64,000 nt of DNA from Catenuloplanes niger (GCF_031458255.1 NZ_JAVDYC010000001.1:8356501-8420500); one strand, 5' to 3'. Shown: positions 24,610-32,841, counted from the stretch's first letter. Notes: generated by a model not told the origin, from the letters alone. Numbers and translations: made by a program.

Positions 24610-25503
24610 TCACATTTGAGGGCCGTTGAGGGTACGCGTGAGGAACTCCACGCTGCGCCGCACCTGCGCGCCCAGATCCGCGCCGCCGAACAGATGATCC
24701 GCGCCCGGCACCAGCTCCAGCTCGACCGGTGCGCCGGCCGCTCGCAGCGCCTCGGCCAGCTCGACGCTCTGCCGGTAGCCGACGACCACGTCCTCCTCGC
24801 CGTGCAACAGCAGGATCGGCGGCGCGTCCGCACGCGCATACGTGACCGGGCTGGCCGCGGCCGCCCGCTCCGGCGAGCGGGTCACCGGCTCGCCGATCAG
24901 CAGTGACTCCGGCGAGTCGTCGGCGTCGTGGTCGCCGGTCGCGCGCGGGTGCTGGTGCGCCTGCATGGTGGCCAGATTGGACGGACCGTACCAGGACACG
25001 GCCGCCTGCACCGCGGAGTGGCCCTCGGTCACGCCGACCGCGCCCTCGTCCGTCGACAGGGCCAGCAGCGACGCCAGCAGCCCGCCGGCGGACTCGCCCC
25101 ACACGCCGATCCGCTCCGGGTCGATGCCCAGCTCCGCGGCGTAGAAACGCAGGTAGCGGATGGCGGACTTGAGGTCGTGCAGCGGCGCGGGGAACGCGGC
25201 CTCGCGACTGAGCCGGTATGCCGGGAGTGCCACCGCGCACCCGGCCGCGAGCAGTCGGCCCACGTGGTCCTCCCCGGCCAGCCAGTCGGGCGTCACCTTC
25301 GGTGAGCCGTTGAGCCAGCCGCCGCCGTGAATCCACAGCACCACCGGCACCGGGCCGGCCGCGCCGGCCGGCACGACCAGGTCGAGCAGCAGCGGACGGT
25401 AGCCCTGCTCCTGCGCCACGAACGCGTCTCGGTAGTCGATCCGGTCGCCGCGCCGCTCACCCGCGGGCGGCGGGCCGAACCGGTCTCTGCCTGCATCAGC
25501 CAT
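24610..25503 (-). CDS. Alpha/beta-hydrolase esterase (HSL/BD-FAE type)
   Basis: 297 residues. The oxyanion-hole motif PVVLWIHGGGW lies near residue 52, the nucleophile elbow is GVWGESAGGLLAS (Ser at about 140), and the acid and His are in LLLHGEEDVVVGYRQS and VPGADHLFGG. This order is that of the hormone-sensitive-lipase or feruloyl-esterase-like carboxylesterases. No signal peptide. It stands 47 bp upstream of nothing else on its strand and is probably monocistronic; substrate unknown. Confidence 0.88.
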   Translation of the reverse strand: MADAGRDRFGPPPAGERRGDRIDYRDAFVAQEQGYRPLLLDLVVPAGAAGPVPVVLWIHGGGWLNGSPKVTPDWLAGEDHVGRLLAAGCAVALPAYRLSREAAFPAPLHDLKSAIRYLRFYAAELGIDPERIGVWGESAGGLLASLLALSTDEGAVGVTEGHSAVQAAVSWYGPSNLATMQAHQHPRATGDHDADDSPESLLIGEPVTRSPERAAAASPVTYARADAPPILLLHGEEDVVVGYRQSVELAEALRAAGAPVELELVPGADHLFGGADLGAQVRRSVEFLTRTLNGPQM

Positions 25504-25833
25504 GATCTGATCCTGCCACCCGGGGGCGGCTGCGCGGATCGGACCGTGGTCCGAGGACAGCGCCCGCGCACCGGCCGATCATTGGGACCGTGACGACGCC
25601 CGATGCCGCACCACGAGGTGCCACCAGACCCAACCCGCGACGCGCAGCGCCCGTGCGATCGCGCCGTAGAGAAAACTCCGCATGCCGGTTCTCAACGCGC
25701 CGCGCGCCGGGAGGTTCATGGATTGTGGGGGAAATTTCCCTTTGTGCCGTTATGCCGATGGTCGCGTCACCCGCGCGTCGTGTGATCCGGGTCTCATCGG
25801 CGCACTTTCCGCGTCTCCCGGCATCCAGTGCGC
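25504..25833. other. Divergent intergenic region, no gene
   Basis: Gap of 330 bp between the leftward esterase and the rightward acetyltransferase genes. Reading frames here are Arg/Pro/Ala-rich shadows without a start signal. It contains the two divergent promoters, including an AT-richer patch near 25730-25760, but I cannot define a clean -35/-10 pair. Confidence 0.5.
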
Positions 25834-26598
25834 ATGACCGCAACGACTGTGTGGCATCACGGCCTCAACCGCGCCTACTGGACGGGGTGGAGCGGCGCCG
25901 CCGGCGGCGACCCGGACGCCGACCTGCCCATCTACCGCTCCGAGATCCCGCACGCGCTGCTCAACGGCGTGCTCCGGGTCCGGGACCGGCCGATCGGCGA
26001 CGCGATCGCGGAGGCCCGGGCCCGCCTGGCCGGCGTGCGCTGGGTCTGGTGGGCCGGCGCGGACAGCGACCCCGGCACCGCGGAGGCGCTGCTCGCCCAC
26101 GGCGCGGAGCCGGCCGGCGAGGTGCCGATCATGGAGCGTGAGCTCATGGAGCGTGAGCTCATGGACGTGCCGGCACCGGTGACCGTGCCCGGCCTGACCG
26201 TGATCCGCGACGGCGACCTGAGCGCGTACGTGCGGGCGTACGCCGGGCCGAACGGCATCCCGGACGGCGCGTTGCCCGTCACCGAGCGTGCGGAGCGGGA
26301 CTATCGGCCGCCGCGCGGCGAACTGGTGCGGCTGTCCGGCGTGGTGGCCGGGCAGACCGTGGCCAGCACGTCCGTGCTGCTCGGCGACGACGGCGTCGCG
26401 GGGCTGTACTGCGTTGCCACGCTCGACGGGTTCCGCCGGCGCGGCATCTCGACCGCGCTGACCGTGGCGGCGCTGCGGCTCGCCCAGGCCGCCGGTCATC
26501 GCGTGATGACGCTGCAGGCCAGCAGCATGGGCGAGCCGGTCTACCGGAGCGCCGGGTTCCGGGTCGTGGACTCCTGGCGGTTCTTCCGGTTGCCGTGA
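25834..26598 (+). CDS. GNAT-family N-acetyltransferase
   Basis: 254 residues. The C-terminal half carries the acetyl-CoA fold: LYCVATLDGFRRRGISTALT (the RxxGxxxxL pyrophosphate-binding motif), then AAGHRVMTLQASSMGEPVYR and SAGFRVVDSW. The N-terminal half is a divergent GNAT-like domain. In the middle, a perfect 15-bp direct repeat (26131-26145 and 26146-26160) duplicates the pentapeptide MEREL in frame. Substrate unknown; tandem-GNAT proteins of this type acetylate small amines. Divergent from the esterase gene. Confidence 0.85.
   Translation: MTATTVWHHGLNRAYWTGWSGAAGGDPDADLPIYRSEIPHALLNGVLRVRDRPIGDAIAEARARLAGVRWVWWAGADSDPGTAEALLAHGAEPAGEVPIMERELMERELMDVPAPVTVPGLTVIRDGDLSAYVRAYAGPNGIPDGALPVTERAERDYRPPRGELVRLSGVVAGQTVASTSVLLGDDGVAGLYCVATLDGFRRRGISTALTVAALRLAQAAGHRVMTLQASSMGEPVYRSAGFRVVDSWRFFRLP
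26131..26160 (+). repeat. In-frame 15-bp tandem duplication
   Basis: Two exact copies of ATGGAGCGTGAGCTC inside the acetyltransferase gene, encoding MERELMEREL. Looks like a recent slippage event. Confidence 0.9.
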
Positions 26599-26599
26599 C

Positions 26600-27055
26600 C
26601 TACTCGAACGGGCACCCCGGGTTCGGCGCGTCCTGCGACAGCGGCGAGCCCGTGGGCAGCACGTACAACACCTCCAGGACCACCGGGGCCGGGCCGCGGT
26701 TGATGCCGATGTGGACCTCGTCCGCGCCGGCGGGTTCGTAGATGAAGCTGCCCCGCGGGTAGAAGCCGTCCTGCGCGCACGTCGCGTCGAAGTGGCTCAG
26801 CGCGCCCTGCTTGACCGTCGCGTAGAGCGTGCCATCGTGGTAGTGCCAGCCGGTCGCCTGCCCCGGCGGGATGGTGATCTTCCGCAGTACGTAGTCGGTG
26901 CCACCGACCGTGTGCTGCGCGATGATCGTGCCGGACACGCCCGGCCCCGGCGGCGTCGCCTGCGCCGCACCGGCCACGCCGAGCGTGGTCGCGGCCACGG
27001 CCGTCGCGACCACCGCAGCCGCGACCGTCGCAGTCCGCCGTACCTGTCGCTGCAT
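26600..27055 (-). CDS. Secreted cupin-domain protein
   Basis: 151 residues. Residues 1-33 form a Sec signal peptide with an Arg-rich start, a long Ala/Val core and an AQA cleavage site. The mature part is a single cupin: RKITIPPGQATGWHYHDGTL (the metal ligands His, His), VKQGALSHFDATC, and EVHIGINRGPAPVVLEVLYV. A Cys pair (CAQDG and NPGC) could form a disulfide outside the cell. Family members are assigned only as cupins; the function is unknown. The ATG is preceded by GATGAGGAG. Confidence 0.82.
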   Translation of the reverse strand: MQRQVRRTATVAAAVVATAVAATTLGVAGAAQATPPGPGVSGTIIAQHTVGGTDYVLRKITIPPGQATGWHYHDGTLYATVKQGALSHFDATCAQDGFYPRGSFIYEPAGADEVHIGINRGPAPVVLEVLYVLPTGSPLSQDAPNPGCPFE

Positions 27056-27275
27056 GAATGCTCCTCATCGGGAAATCGGACAGAACACTTGTTACAGACG
27101 GACGCGATCGACGATTGTTCACCCGGATCGCCGGGCGATCAGGTCGCGGTGGGCTCGGTGGCGCGGGACCGCATCGGGACGAGGCGGCCGCGGCGGCGCG
27201 CCGGCCACAGGAACGCGGGACGCCCGGCGTCGTCACGGTCGCGCGGTCACTGCGCCGTAGCTCCGCCGAGCTACG

Positions 27276-28325
27276 TCACCAGCGCAGCGGCAGCGTGTCC
27301 ACGAAGGACTCGAGGCGCGTGGCGATCAGCGCGTGGTCGGCCAGCGACGGATGCCAGTGACAACCGCCGTAATCCAGGCCGGTGCCCGGGTAGTGCCACA
27401 GCCGCACCCGGTCGGTGCGCTCGGCGACCACCCGCGCGGCCGCCTCCGGGAAGCCGGGCGCACCGTCGGTGCTGCTCACCACGATGATCGTCCGCTCGCC
27501 GTAGCGGGCCCGGAGCGTGTCCAGGAAACCGTGGTAGGCGACCCGGTACGCCTCGGCGCGCGACTCCGGCGTCCACGGCTCACCCGGGTTGATCGCGGTG
27601 GAGAAGTCGTTGATGCCCAGCCCCACGACGACCAGCTGCGGCCGCCACGTCCGGGGCCGCTGCCACACGTCACCGTCCACCGCGAGCAGCGCCCGCTCGT
27701 AGTAGGTGCGATAGCTGGTGCCCGGCTCGCCGCCGTTGTAGTTGCGCACCATGCCCCGCCCGGAGAACGCGTTGAGCTGGTAGTCGGCCCCCAGCTCCCG
27801 GGCGGCGAGCGCGCCGAAGCTGCGGTCCGCGTTCGTGGTCCGGTGCACCTCGTCGCCGGCGCAGTCCCGGGTCGCCGACTCGTTGCCGTACCCGGCCGTG
27901 TACGAGTCGCCGATGAACTCGATCTGCCGCGGGCGTGGGCGCGGCGCCGACAGCAGCGTGCCGCCGGCCACCGGCACGAAACCACCGAACGCGCCGGACG
28001 TCCACGGGCTCTCGGTGCGCTTGACCACCCGTACCGTGTGCGTGCCGGGCGTCAGTCCGGTCACCCGGTGGGTGATCGCGCCCGGCTTCACCAGCGTCGC
28101 CACCGTCACCCCGTCGACCGCGACGTCGTAGTCGTTGTCCGCGTCGTCCAGCACGATCCCGACACCGGTCCCGCGGAACCGGCCCTCCAGGTAGACGCCC
28201 GGCCAGCTGTACCGCAGCACGGCGCCGTCGGCGACGACCCGCCCGGCGGTGTGCACGGCGTGCGTGGGCGGCGCGGGCGTGGCGGGCGCGACCAGCAGCG
28301 CGGCGGCCAGCAACGGCCGCACCAT
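27276..28325 (-). CDS. Secreted SGNH/GDSL esterase (CE2 acetylxylan esterase-like)
   Basis: 349 residues from ATG 28325 (28340 is an in-frame alternative). It begins with a signal peptide ending about AAPPTHA. The N-terminal part is a jelly-roll (RYSWPGVYLEGRFRGTGVGI), as in CE2 acetylxylan esterases. The catalytic SGNH domain has FIGDSYTAGYGNES (Ser), VVVGLGINDFST (Asn) and CHWHPSLADHALIA (Asp-His equivalent). CE2 enzymes deacetylate xylan and other plant polysaccharides outside the cell, which fits the pectate lyase nearby. Leftward; its promoter region overlaps tandem repeat arrays. Confidence 0.88.
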   Translation of the reverse strand: MVRPLLAAALLVAPATPAPPTHAVHTAGRVVADGAVLRYSWPGVYLEGRFRGTGVGIVLDDADNDYDVAVDGVTVATLVKPGAITHRVTGLTPGTHTVRVVKRTESPWTSGAFGGFVPVAGGTLLSAPRPRPRQIEFIGDSYTAGYGNESATRDCAGDEVHRTTNADRSFGALAARELGADYQLNAFSGRGMVRNYNGGEPGTSYRTYYERALLAVDGDVWQRPRTWRPQLVVVGLGINDFSTAINPGEPWTPESRAEAYRVAYHGFLDTLRARYGERTIIVVSSTDGAPGFPEAAARVVAERTDRVRLWHYPGTGLDYGGCHWHPSLADHALIATRLESFVDTLPLRW

Positions 28326-28433
28326 CAAATCGACAATCATAAATCGACAGCGTACGCCGTGCCGGCGCCGCCGACGCCTCCCTCCACCGCGCCCCCGGTC
28401 CCACCGTGCCGGTCCCGACCACGCCGGACCTCC

Positions 28434-28518
28434 CCGCACGTGTCCGGCGCCCGCACGTGTCCGGCGCCCGCACGTGTCCGGCGCCCGCACGTGTCCGGCG
28501 CCCGCATGTGTCCGGTGT
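28434..28518. repeat. 17-bp tandem array, five copies
   Basis: Unit CCGCACGTGTCCGGCGC repeated at 28434, 28451, 28468, 28485 and (with two changes) 28502. Each unit contains the palindrome CACGTG. Lies in the gap between the divergent esterase and propeller genes. Confidence 0.9.
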
Positions 28519-28526
28519 CCGCAGAC

Positions 28527-28590
28527 GTCGAGGGCCGCGCGCGTCGAGGGCCGCGCGCGTCGAGGGCCGCGCGCGTCGAGGGCCGCGCGC
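28527..28590. repeat. 16-bp tandem array, four perfect copies
   Basis: Unit GTCGAGGGCCGCGCGC repeated perfectly at 28527, 28543, 28559 and 28575, immediately after the 17-bp array. No gene uses this stretch: frames are Arg/Ala noise. Confidence 0.9.
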
Positions 28591-28759
28591 GGCTGGGGGT
28601 GCGCTTCGGTGGCGGGCGGAGGTGGTGGGTCTGCCGTGGACCGCGAACGCCGTCCGGTGCGGCGCGTCGGTGGTGCGTGAGCGAATCGGGCGGCCGCCGC
28701 GCGTACCGGTGATGGCGCGGTGGGATTTTCGGCCGGCGGTCGCATGGCAGGATGATCGG

Positions 28760-29767
28760 GTGAAGACGGCGGTCGGGGTTCTGGTGGTGCTGCTCAGCGG
28801 CGGTTTCGCGGCGCCCGCGCCGGAGGCCGTGTGCACGGTGACCGACGACCGGCTCGCGGAGCTGTCCGGCCTCGCGGCTACGCCGGACGGCGGGTTCGTG
28901 ACCGTGAACGACGGCGCCGACGACCCGGCGGCGCGACGGATCTTCTTCCTCGACGCGGAGTGCGAGGTCGTCCGCGAGGTGCGGTATCCGTCGGAGCCGC
29001 GGGACACCGAGGACGTGGCCGTCGCGCCGGACGGGACGGTGTGGGTCGCGGACATCGGTGACAACGGCGGCGTGCGGGAGACGGTCGGGTTGTGGCGGCT
29101 CGCCCCGGGCGCGGACGAGCCGGTGCCGGTCCGGTACACCTATCCGGACGGGGCGCGGGACGCGGAGGCGCTGCTGCTGGACGGGGACGGCACGCCGATC
29201 ATCGTGACCAAGGACCCGTTCTCACCCGGGCTGTACGCGGTGCCGGGCGACGACGGCGGCGTGCTGCGCAAGGCCGGTTCGGTCCGGATCCCGGACTCGC
29301 AGACCGGCAACCCGTTCGGGTTCGCCGGGCGCTACGTGGTGACCGGCGGCGCGGTCTCGCCGGACGGCACCCGGGTGGTGCTGCGCACGTACGCGGACGC
29401 GTTCGAGTTCCTGGTCACCGATGGTGACGTCATCACGAGCATCACCGACGGTACGGCGGAGGCGATCCCGCTGCCGGACGAGCAGCAGGGCGAGGCGATC
29501 ACCTACAGCCCGGACGGAAGGTCGCTGCTCACCGTCTCCGAGGGCTCCCGCCCGGAGATCGTCCGCTACGCCTCGGTGGTCCCGGCACCGGAGCCGGAAC
29601 CGGAACCGGTGGCGAACCAGGACGCGCGGGACGACGCGTCGCCGTCCGCGGCGGGGGAGCGGTCCGGCGGGCTCAGCACCGCCGGGATCGCGGTGGTCGC
29701 CGGCGCCGGAGTGCTGGTGCTCGCCGCGCTCACCGCCGGCCTCGCCCGCCGTTTCCGGCGGTGTTGA
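28760..29767 (+). CDS. Secreted beta-propeller protein with C-terminal membrane anchor
   Basis: 335 residues from GTG 28760. Signal peptide 1-22. The body consists of propeller blades with repeated phrases such as GLAATPDGGFVTVNDGADD, DTEDVAVAPDGTVWVADIGD and AITYSPDGRSLLTVSEG. It ends with an EPEPEP linker, a Ser/Asp-rich segment and one transmembrane helix (STAGIAVVAGAGVLVLAALTA) followed by an Arg-rich end: a sortase-like or tail-anchor topology. The propeller resembles SMP-30/gluconolactonase-like or YncE-like folds, but no catalytic residues are assigned. The last codons (ARRFRRC) fall inside the first unit of the downstream 71-bp repeat. Confidence 0.8.
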   Translation: MKTAVGVLVVLLSGGFAAPAPEAVCTVTDDRLAELSGLAATPDGGFVTVNDGADDPAARRIFFLDAECEVVREVRYPSEPRDTEDVAVAPDGTVWVADIGDNGGVRETVGLWRLAPGADEPVPVRYTYPDGARDAEALLLDGDGTPIIVTKDPFSPGLYAVPGDDGGVLRKAGSVRIPDSQTGNPFGFAGRYVVTGGAVSPDGTRVVLRTYADAFEFLVTDGDVITSITDGTAEAIPLPDEQQGEAITYSPDGRSLLTVSEGSRPEIVRYASVVPAPEPEPEPVANQDARDDASPSAAGERSGGLSTAGIAVVAGAGVLVLAALTAGLARRFRRC

Positions 29768-30046
29768 CGACGCCGTTTCCGGCGGTGCTGACGATGCCGC
29801 TTCCGGGCGGCCTGGCCCGCCGTTTCCGGCGGTGTTGACGACGCCGTTTCCGGCGGTGCTGACGATGCCGCTTCCGGGCGGCCTGGCCCGCCGCTTTCGG
29901 CGGTGTTGACGACGCCGTTTCCGGCGGTGCTGACGATGCCGCTTCCGGGCGGCCTGGCCCGCCGCTTTCGGCGGCGTTGACGACGCCGTTTCCGGCGGTG
30001 CTGACGACGCTGCTTCCGGGCGGCCTCGTGCGCCGCTTCCGGCGGC
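29736..30046. repeat. 71-bp tandem repeat array rich in hairpins
   Basis: Units recur every 71 bp (GTGTTGACGACGCCGTTTCC at 29761, 29832, 29903 and, with one change, 29974). Each unit contains two or three hairpins of the type CCGCCG-tttC-CGGCGG. The array starts in the last codons of the preceding gene and runs past its stop. 71 is not a multiple of three, so the long Arg/Ser-rich frames over it are artefacts. Confidence 0.9.
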
Positions 30047-30377
30047 GTTGCCTGTGCTGGCCCGGGTCGTCCCAACTGCGCCGTTCCCCATGGCCGCGGC
30101 GGCGCTGCTTCCGGCGGCGCTGCTCCCGGTGGCGCGGTGAGCCGTGGTGCCGACCAGCGCCGGGAACGGCGCTGCCGGCGGCGTGGCGGGGCGGCGTGTC
30201 TGCAACAAACCTGCACATTGCCATTTATTGACTGATGTGTATCGGCGGGTGAAGTATCCGAGGCAGAAGATCCGTCCCGGAGACCGCCGGAAACGCCCCG
30301 TGGACGCGCCCGCCGGCTCGCTGCCCGGCCGTCCCGTCCGGTGGTCCTCGGCGTTGCGACAGAGGAGAACTCCACCC
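30047..30377 (+). promoter_or_regulatory. Gene-free region with promoter of the pectate lyase gene
   Basis: After the 71-bp array, a degenerate continuation of it runs to about 30170. An AT-rich patch follows (30205-30240, containing TGCAACAAACC and ATTTATTGACTGATG) that is the only plausible promoter area for the pectate lyase gene. I cannot fix exact -35/-10 hexamers. The ribosome binding site AGAGGAGAA lies at 30361-30369. Confidence 0.5.
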
Positions 30378-32210
30378 ATGGCTCCATGGCCCCACCGTGC
30401 CCGCGCACGCCGGCTGGTCGTCGCCGGCGGACTGGCCGCACTGGTCACCGCGGCACTGATCACGACCGTGACCGGTGCGCACGCGGCAACCGTGTTCAGC
30501 GCCGACTTCGAGAGCGGCGGTGTCAGCGGCTGGTCGAAGTCCGGCGGCACCTGGTCGGTCGTCGCGGACGGCTCGCAGACGCTGCGCCAGACGAACGCGG
30601 GCAGCGAGAACGCGCGGCAGTTCGCCGGCGACACCTCGTGGACCGACTACTCCGTGACCGCGCGGGTGAAGCCGCTGTCGTTCGGCTCCGGCGGCGTCGT
30701 CGGGCTGCTGGCCCGCGCGAAGAGCTCGACCTCGTTCTACCGGCTGGCGCTGCTGCCCGGCAATCAGGCGCAGCTGCAGGTCGTGAACGGTGGCACGGTC
30801 ACCGTGCTGGGCACGTCCGCGCGCCCGGTCGCGACCGGCAGCTGGTACACGGTGGGCCTCACCGTGTCCGGCGGCACGATCACCGGCAGCGTGGACGGCG
30901 CGGTCATCGGCTCGGGCAGCAGCGCGGTCGCCGCGACCGGCCGGATCGGGTTGCAGACGCTGTTCGCGTCCGCCGGCTTCGACGACGTGGCGGTGCACAC
31001 CGGCGGCACGCCGACGCCCGGGCCGACCACCGGCGGCCCGACGCCCGGCCCGACCACGCCGCCGCCGGCCACGACCCCGCCGCCGGCCACCACGCCACCG
31101 CCCGCGACCACGCCGCCGCCGGCCGGGAACGCGCTCTACGCGGCGCCGAACGGCAGCGCGTCCGCGGCCGGGACGATCGCCGCGCCGACCACGGTCGCGT
31201 CCGCGATCACCCGGATCGGCGCGGGTGGCACCGTCTACCTGCGCGGCGGCACCTACAGCTCGTCGTCGACGATCACGATCGCGCCCGGCAACAACGGCAC
31301 GAGCGGCGCGATGAAGGCGCTCCAGGCGTACCCCGGTGAGATTCCGGTGTTGAACTTCTCGGCGCAGGCGGAGGACCCGGCGGCCCGCGGGCTCGCGGTC
31401 AACGGCAACTTCTGGCGGGTGTACGGGATCGTCGTGGAGCGCGCCGGCGACAACGGCATCTTCGTCGGCGGCAGCAACAACGTGATCGAGCGCGTGGTGA
31501 CCCGCCACAACCGGGACTCCGGGCTGCAGATCTCCCGGATCGCCGCGGACACGCCGAACAGCGCGTGGCCGGCGAACAACCTGATCCTCAGCTCGGAGTC
31601 GCACGACAACGCGGACTCGGACGGCGAGGACGCGGACGGTTTCGCGGCGAAGCTGACGTCCGGGCCGGGCAACGTGTTCCGCTACACGGTGTCGCACCAC
31701 AACATCGACGACGGCTGGGACCTCTACACCAAGTCGGACACCGGGCCGATCGGCGCGGTGCGGATCGAGGACTCGCTCGCCTACAGCAACGGCACGCTGA
31801 GCAACGGCACCACGCACGGCAACGGCGACCGGAACGGCTACAAGCTGGGCGGCGAGGACATCGGCGTCAACCACACGGTGCTGCGCAGCGTCGCCTACCG
31901 GAACGGCAAGCACGGGTTCACCTACAACAGCAACCCGGGCAGCATGACGATCTCGAACAACCTCAGCATCGACAACACCGAACGTAACTTCAACTTCGAC
32001 GCGGGTACGTCGGTGTTCCGCAACAACACGTCCTGCCGCGGTGGCAGCGGCACCAACGACCGGATCATCGGCAACGCGGACGGCTCGAACCAGTTCTGGT
32101 CCGGGTCGAACGGCTCCCGCTGCGCGGCCTACGCGGGCGCGCTGGCCTGGTCGTTCGCCGCGGACGGCCGGCTCGTGATGACGCTCGGCGGGCGCCCGGT
32201 CGCGCTCTGA
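30378..32210 (+). CDS. Secreted PL9-family pectate lyase with N-terminal carbohydrate-binding-like domain
   Basis: 610 residues from ATG 30378 with AGAGGAGAA 8 nt upstream. Signal peptide 1-36 (ends GAHAA). Residues 38-210 form a LamG/GH16-like beta-sandwich (TVFSADFESGGVSGWSKSGG, with aromatic surface residues), then a Pro/Thr linker, then a right-handed beta-helix with the PL9 (Pel9A-like) signature: DADGFAAKLTSGPGNVFRYT, NIDDGWDLYTKSDTGPIG, NGDRNGYKLGGEDIGVNH and KHGFTYNSNPGSMTISNN, including the Asp calcium ligands and a catalytic Lys candidate. It cleaves polygalacturonate by beta-elimination. Partner of the nearby CE2-like esterase. Confidence 0.92.
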   Translation: MAPWPHRARARRLVVAGGLAALVTAALITTVTGAHAATVFSADFESGGVSGWSKSGGTWSVVADGSQTLRQTNAGSENARQFAGDTSWTDYSVTARVKPLSFGSGGVVGLLARAKSSTSFYRLALLPGNQAQLQVVNGGTVTVLGTSARPVATGSWYTVGLTVSGGTITGSVDGAVIGSGSSAVAATGRIGLQTLFASAGFDDVAVHTGGTPTPGPTTGGPTPGPTTPPPATTPPPATTPPPATTPPPAGNALYAAPNGSASAAGTIAAPTTVASAITRIGAGGTVYLRGGTYSSSSTITIAPGNNGTSGAMKALQAYPGEIPVLNFSAQAEDPAARGLAVNGNFWRVYGIVVERAGDNGIFVGGSNNVIERVVTRHNRDSGLQISRIAADTPNSAWPANNLILSSESHDNADSDGEDADGFAAKLTSGPGNVFRYTVSHHNIDDGWDLYTKSDTGPIGAVRIEDSLAYSNGTLSNGTTHGNGDRNGYKLGGEDIGVNHTVLRSVAYRNGKHGFTYNSNPGSMTISNNLSIDNTERNFNFDAGTSVFRNNTSCRGGSGTNDRIIGNADGSNQFWSGSNGSRCAAYAGALAWSFAADGRLVMTLGGRPVAL

Positions 32211-32234
32211 CCCGCGCAACCGGCCACCACGCGC

Positions 32235-32269
32235 ACCGGCCGCCGCCACGCACCGTGGTGGCGGCCGGT
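32235..32269. terminator. Bidirectional terminator hairpin
   Basis: 15-bp stem (one G-T pair) ACCGGCCGCCGCCAC / GTGGTGGCGGCCGGT with a 5-nt loop, 24 bp past the pectate lyase stop and before the convergent DUF4383 stop. Confidence 0.8.
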
Positions 32270-32338
32270 CCGCGCCGGCGGCCACGACCCGGGGACTCGG
32301 TCATCGGCCGCCGGCGGCGATCGGTGCGGTGGACCGGC

Positions 32339-32782
32339 TCAGGTGCGGGCCGGGCGCCGGGTCAGCAGCAGACCCAGGCCGATCATGGTGACCGCCAGGA
32401 ACAGGTGCAGCCAGTTGTCGGCGGTGTTGAGCGGCACGAAGTTCGCCGCGCTGTCGTGGCCGATGACCAGGCCGTAGAGCCACAGCACCAGGTAGGTGGC
32501 GCCGCCGACGACCAGGAACAGGCGGGCGCCGTTGACCGTGCGGGCCAGGGCGAGCCCGGCGACGCCGTAGAGCAGGTGCACGACGTTGTGCAGGATGGAC
32601 ACCTGGAACACGCCGAGCAGCAGCGCCTCGGACTCGTGCCCGGCGAACTGCATCGTGTCGTAGTTCGTGGTGAGGCCCGGGATGAAGCCGGCCACGCCGA
32701 CGAGCAGGAAGACGACCGCGTAGACGAGCGCGGCGAGCCGGACCGGCGATCGGTTGGCCACGGACGTCGAATGGTTAGCCAT
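32339..32782 (-). CDS. DUF4383 family membrane protein
   Basis: 147 residues with four transmembrane helices (AALVYAVVFLLVGVAGFI, SILHNVVHLLYGVAGLAL, LFLVVGGATYLVLWLYGLVI, WLHLFLAVTMIGLGLLL). The conserved His pair in HNVVHLLYGVAG is the mark of DUF4383, a common actinobacterial family of unknown function. The start at 32782 is set by GGAGG 8 nt upstream; an ATG at 32797 also fits the frame but would place the start inside the ribosome binding site. It follows the HD-domain gene on the same strand, and its ribosome binding site is buried in a perfect hairpin (see next entry). Confidence 0.88.
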   Translation of the reverse strand: MANHSTSVANRSPVRLAALVYAVVFLLVGVAGFIPGLTTNYDTMQFAGHESEALLLGVFQVSILHNVVHLLYGVAGLALARTVNGARLFLVVGGATYLVLWLYGLVIGHDSAANFVPLNTADNWLHLFLAVTMIGLGLLLTRRPART

Positions 32783-32784
32783 CG

Positions 32785-32838
32785 CGTTTACCTCCATCGA
32801 TAGGTGGGTCGTGTGCCCGTCCGATGCGGAGGTAAACG
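32785..32838 (-). promoter_or_regulatory. Ribosome-binding-site-sequestering hairpin between HD and DUF4383 genes
   Basis: In the leftward mRNA, CGUUUACCUCC (from 32838) pairs perfectly over 11 bp with GGAGGUAAACG (to 32785), loop 32 nt. The 3-prime arm is the DUF4383 ribosome binding site, and the 5-prime arm begins 3 nt after the HD stop codon. A ribosome finishing the HD gene would cover the first arm and open the site; without it the DUF4383 start should be closed. This is the geometry of translational coupling or an RNA switch. Confidence 0.75.
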
Positions 32839-32841
32839 TGC

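Noticed and set aside
28434-28590. Possible CRISPR array
   Set aside because: The units are 16-17 bp with no variable spacers between them; tandem minisatellite, not direct repeats separated by unique spacers.
29222-30634. Long Arg/Pro frame over the 71-bp repeats, possibly a repetitive protein
   Set aside because: Period is 71 bp, not a multiple of three, so the frame changes between units; the composition is simple-sequence noise.
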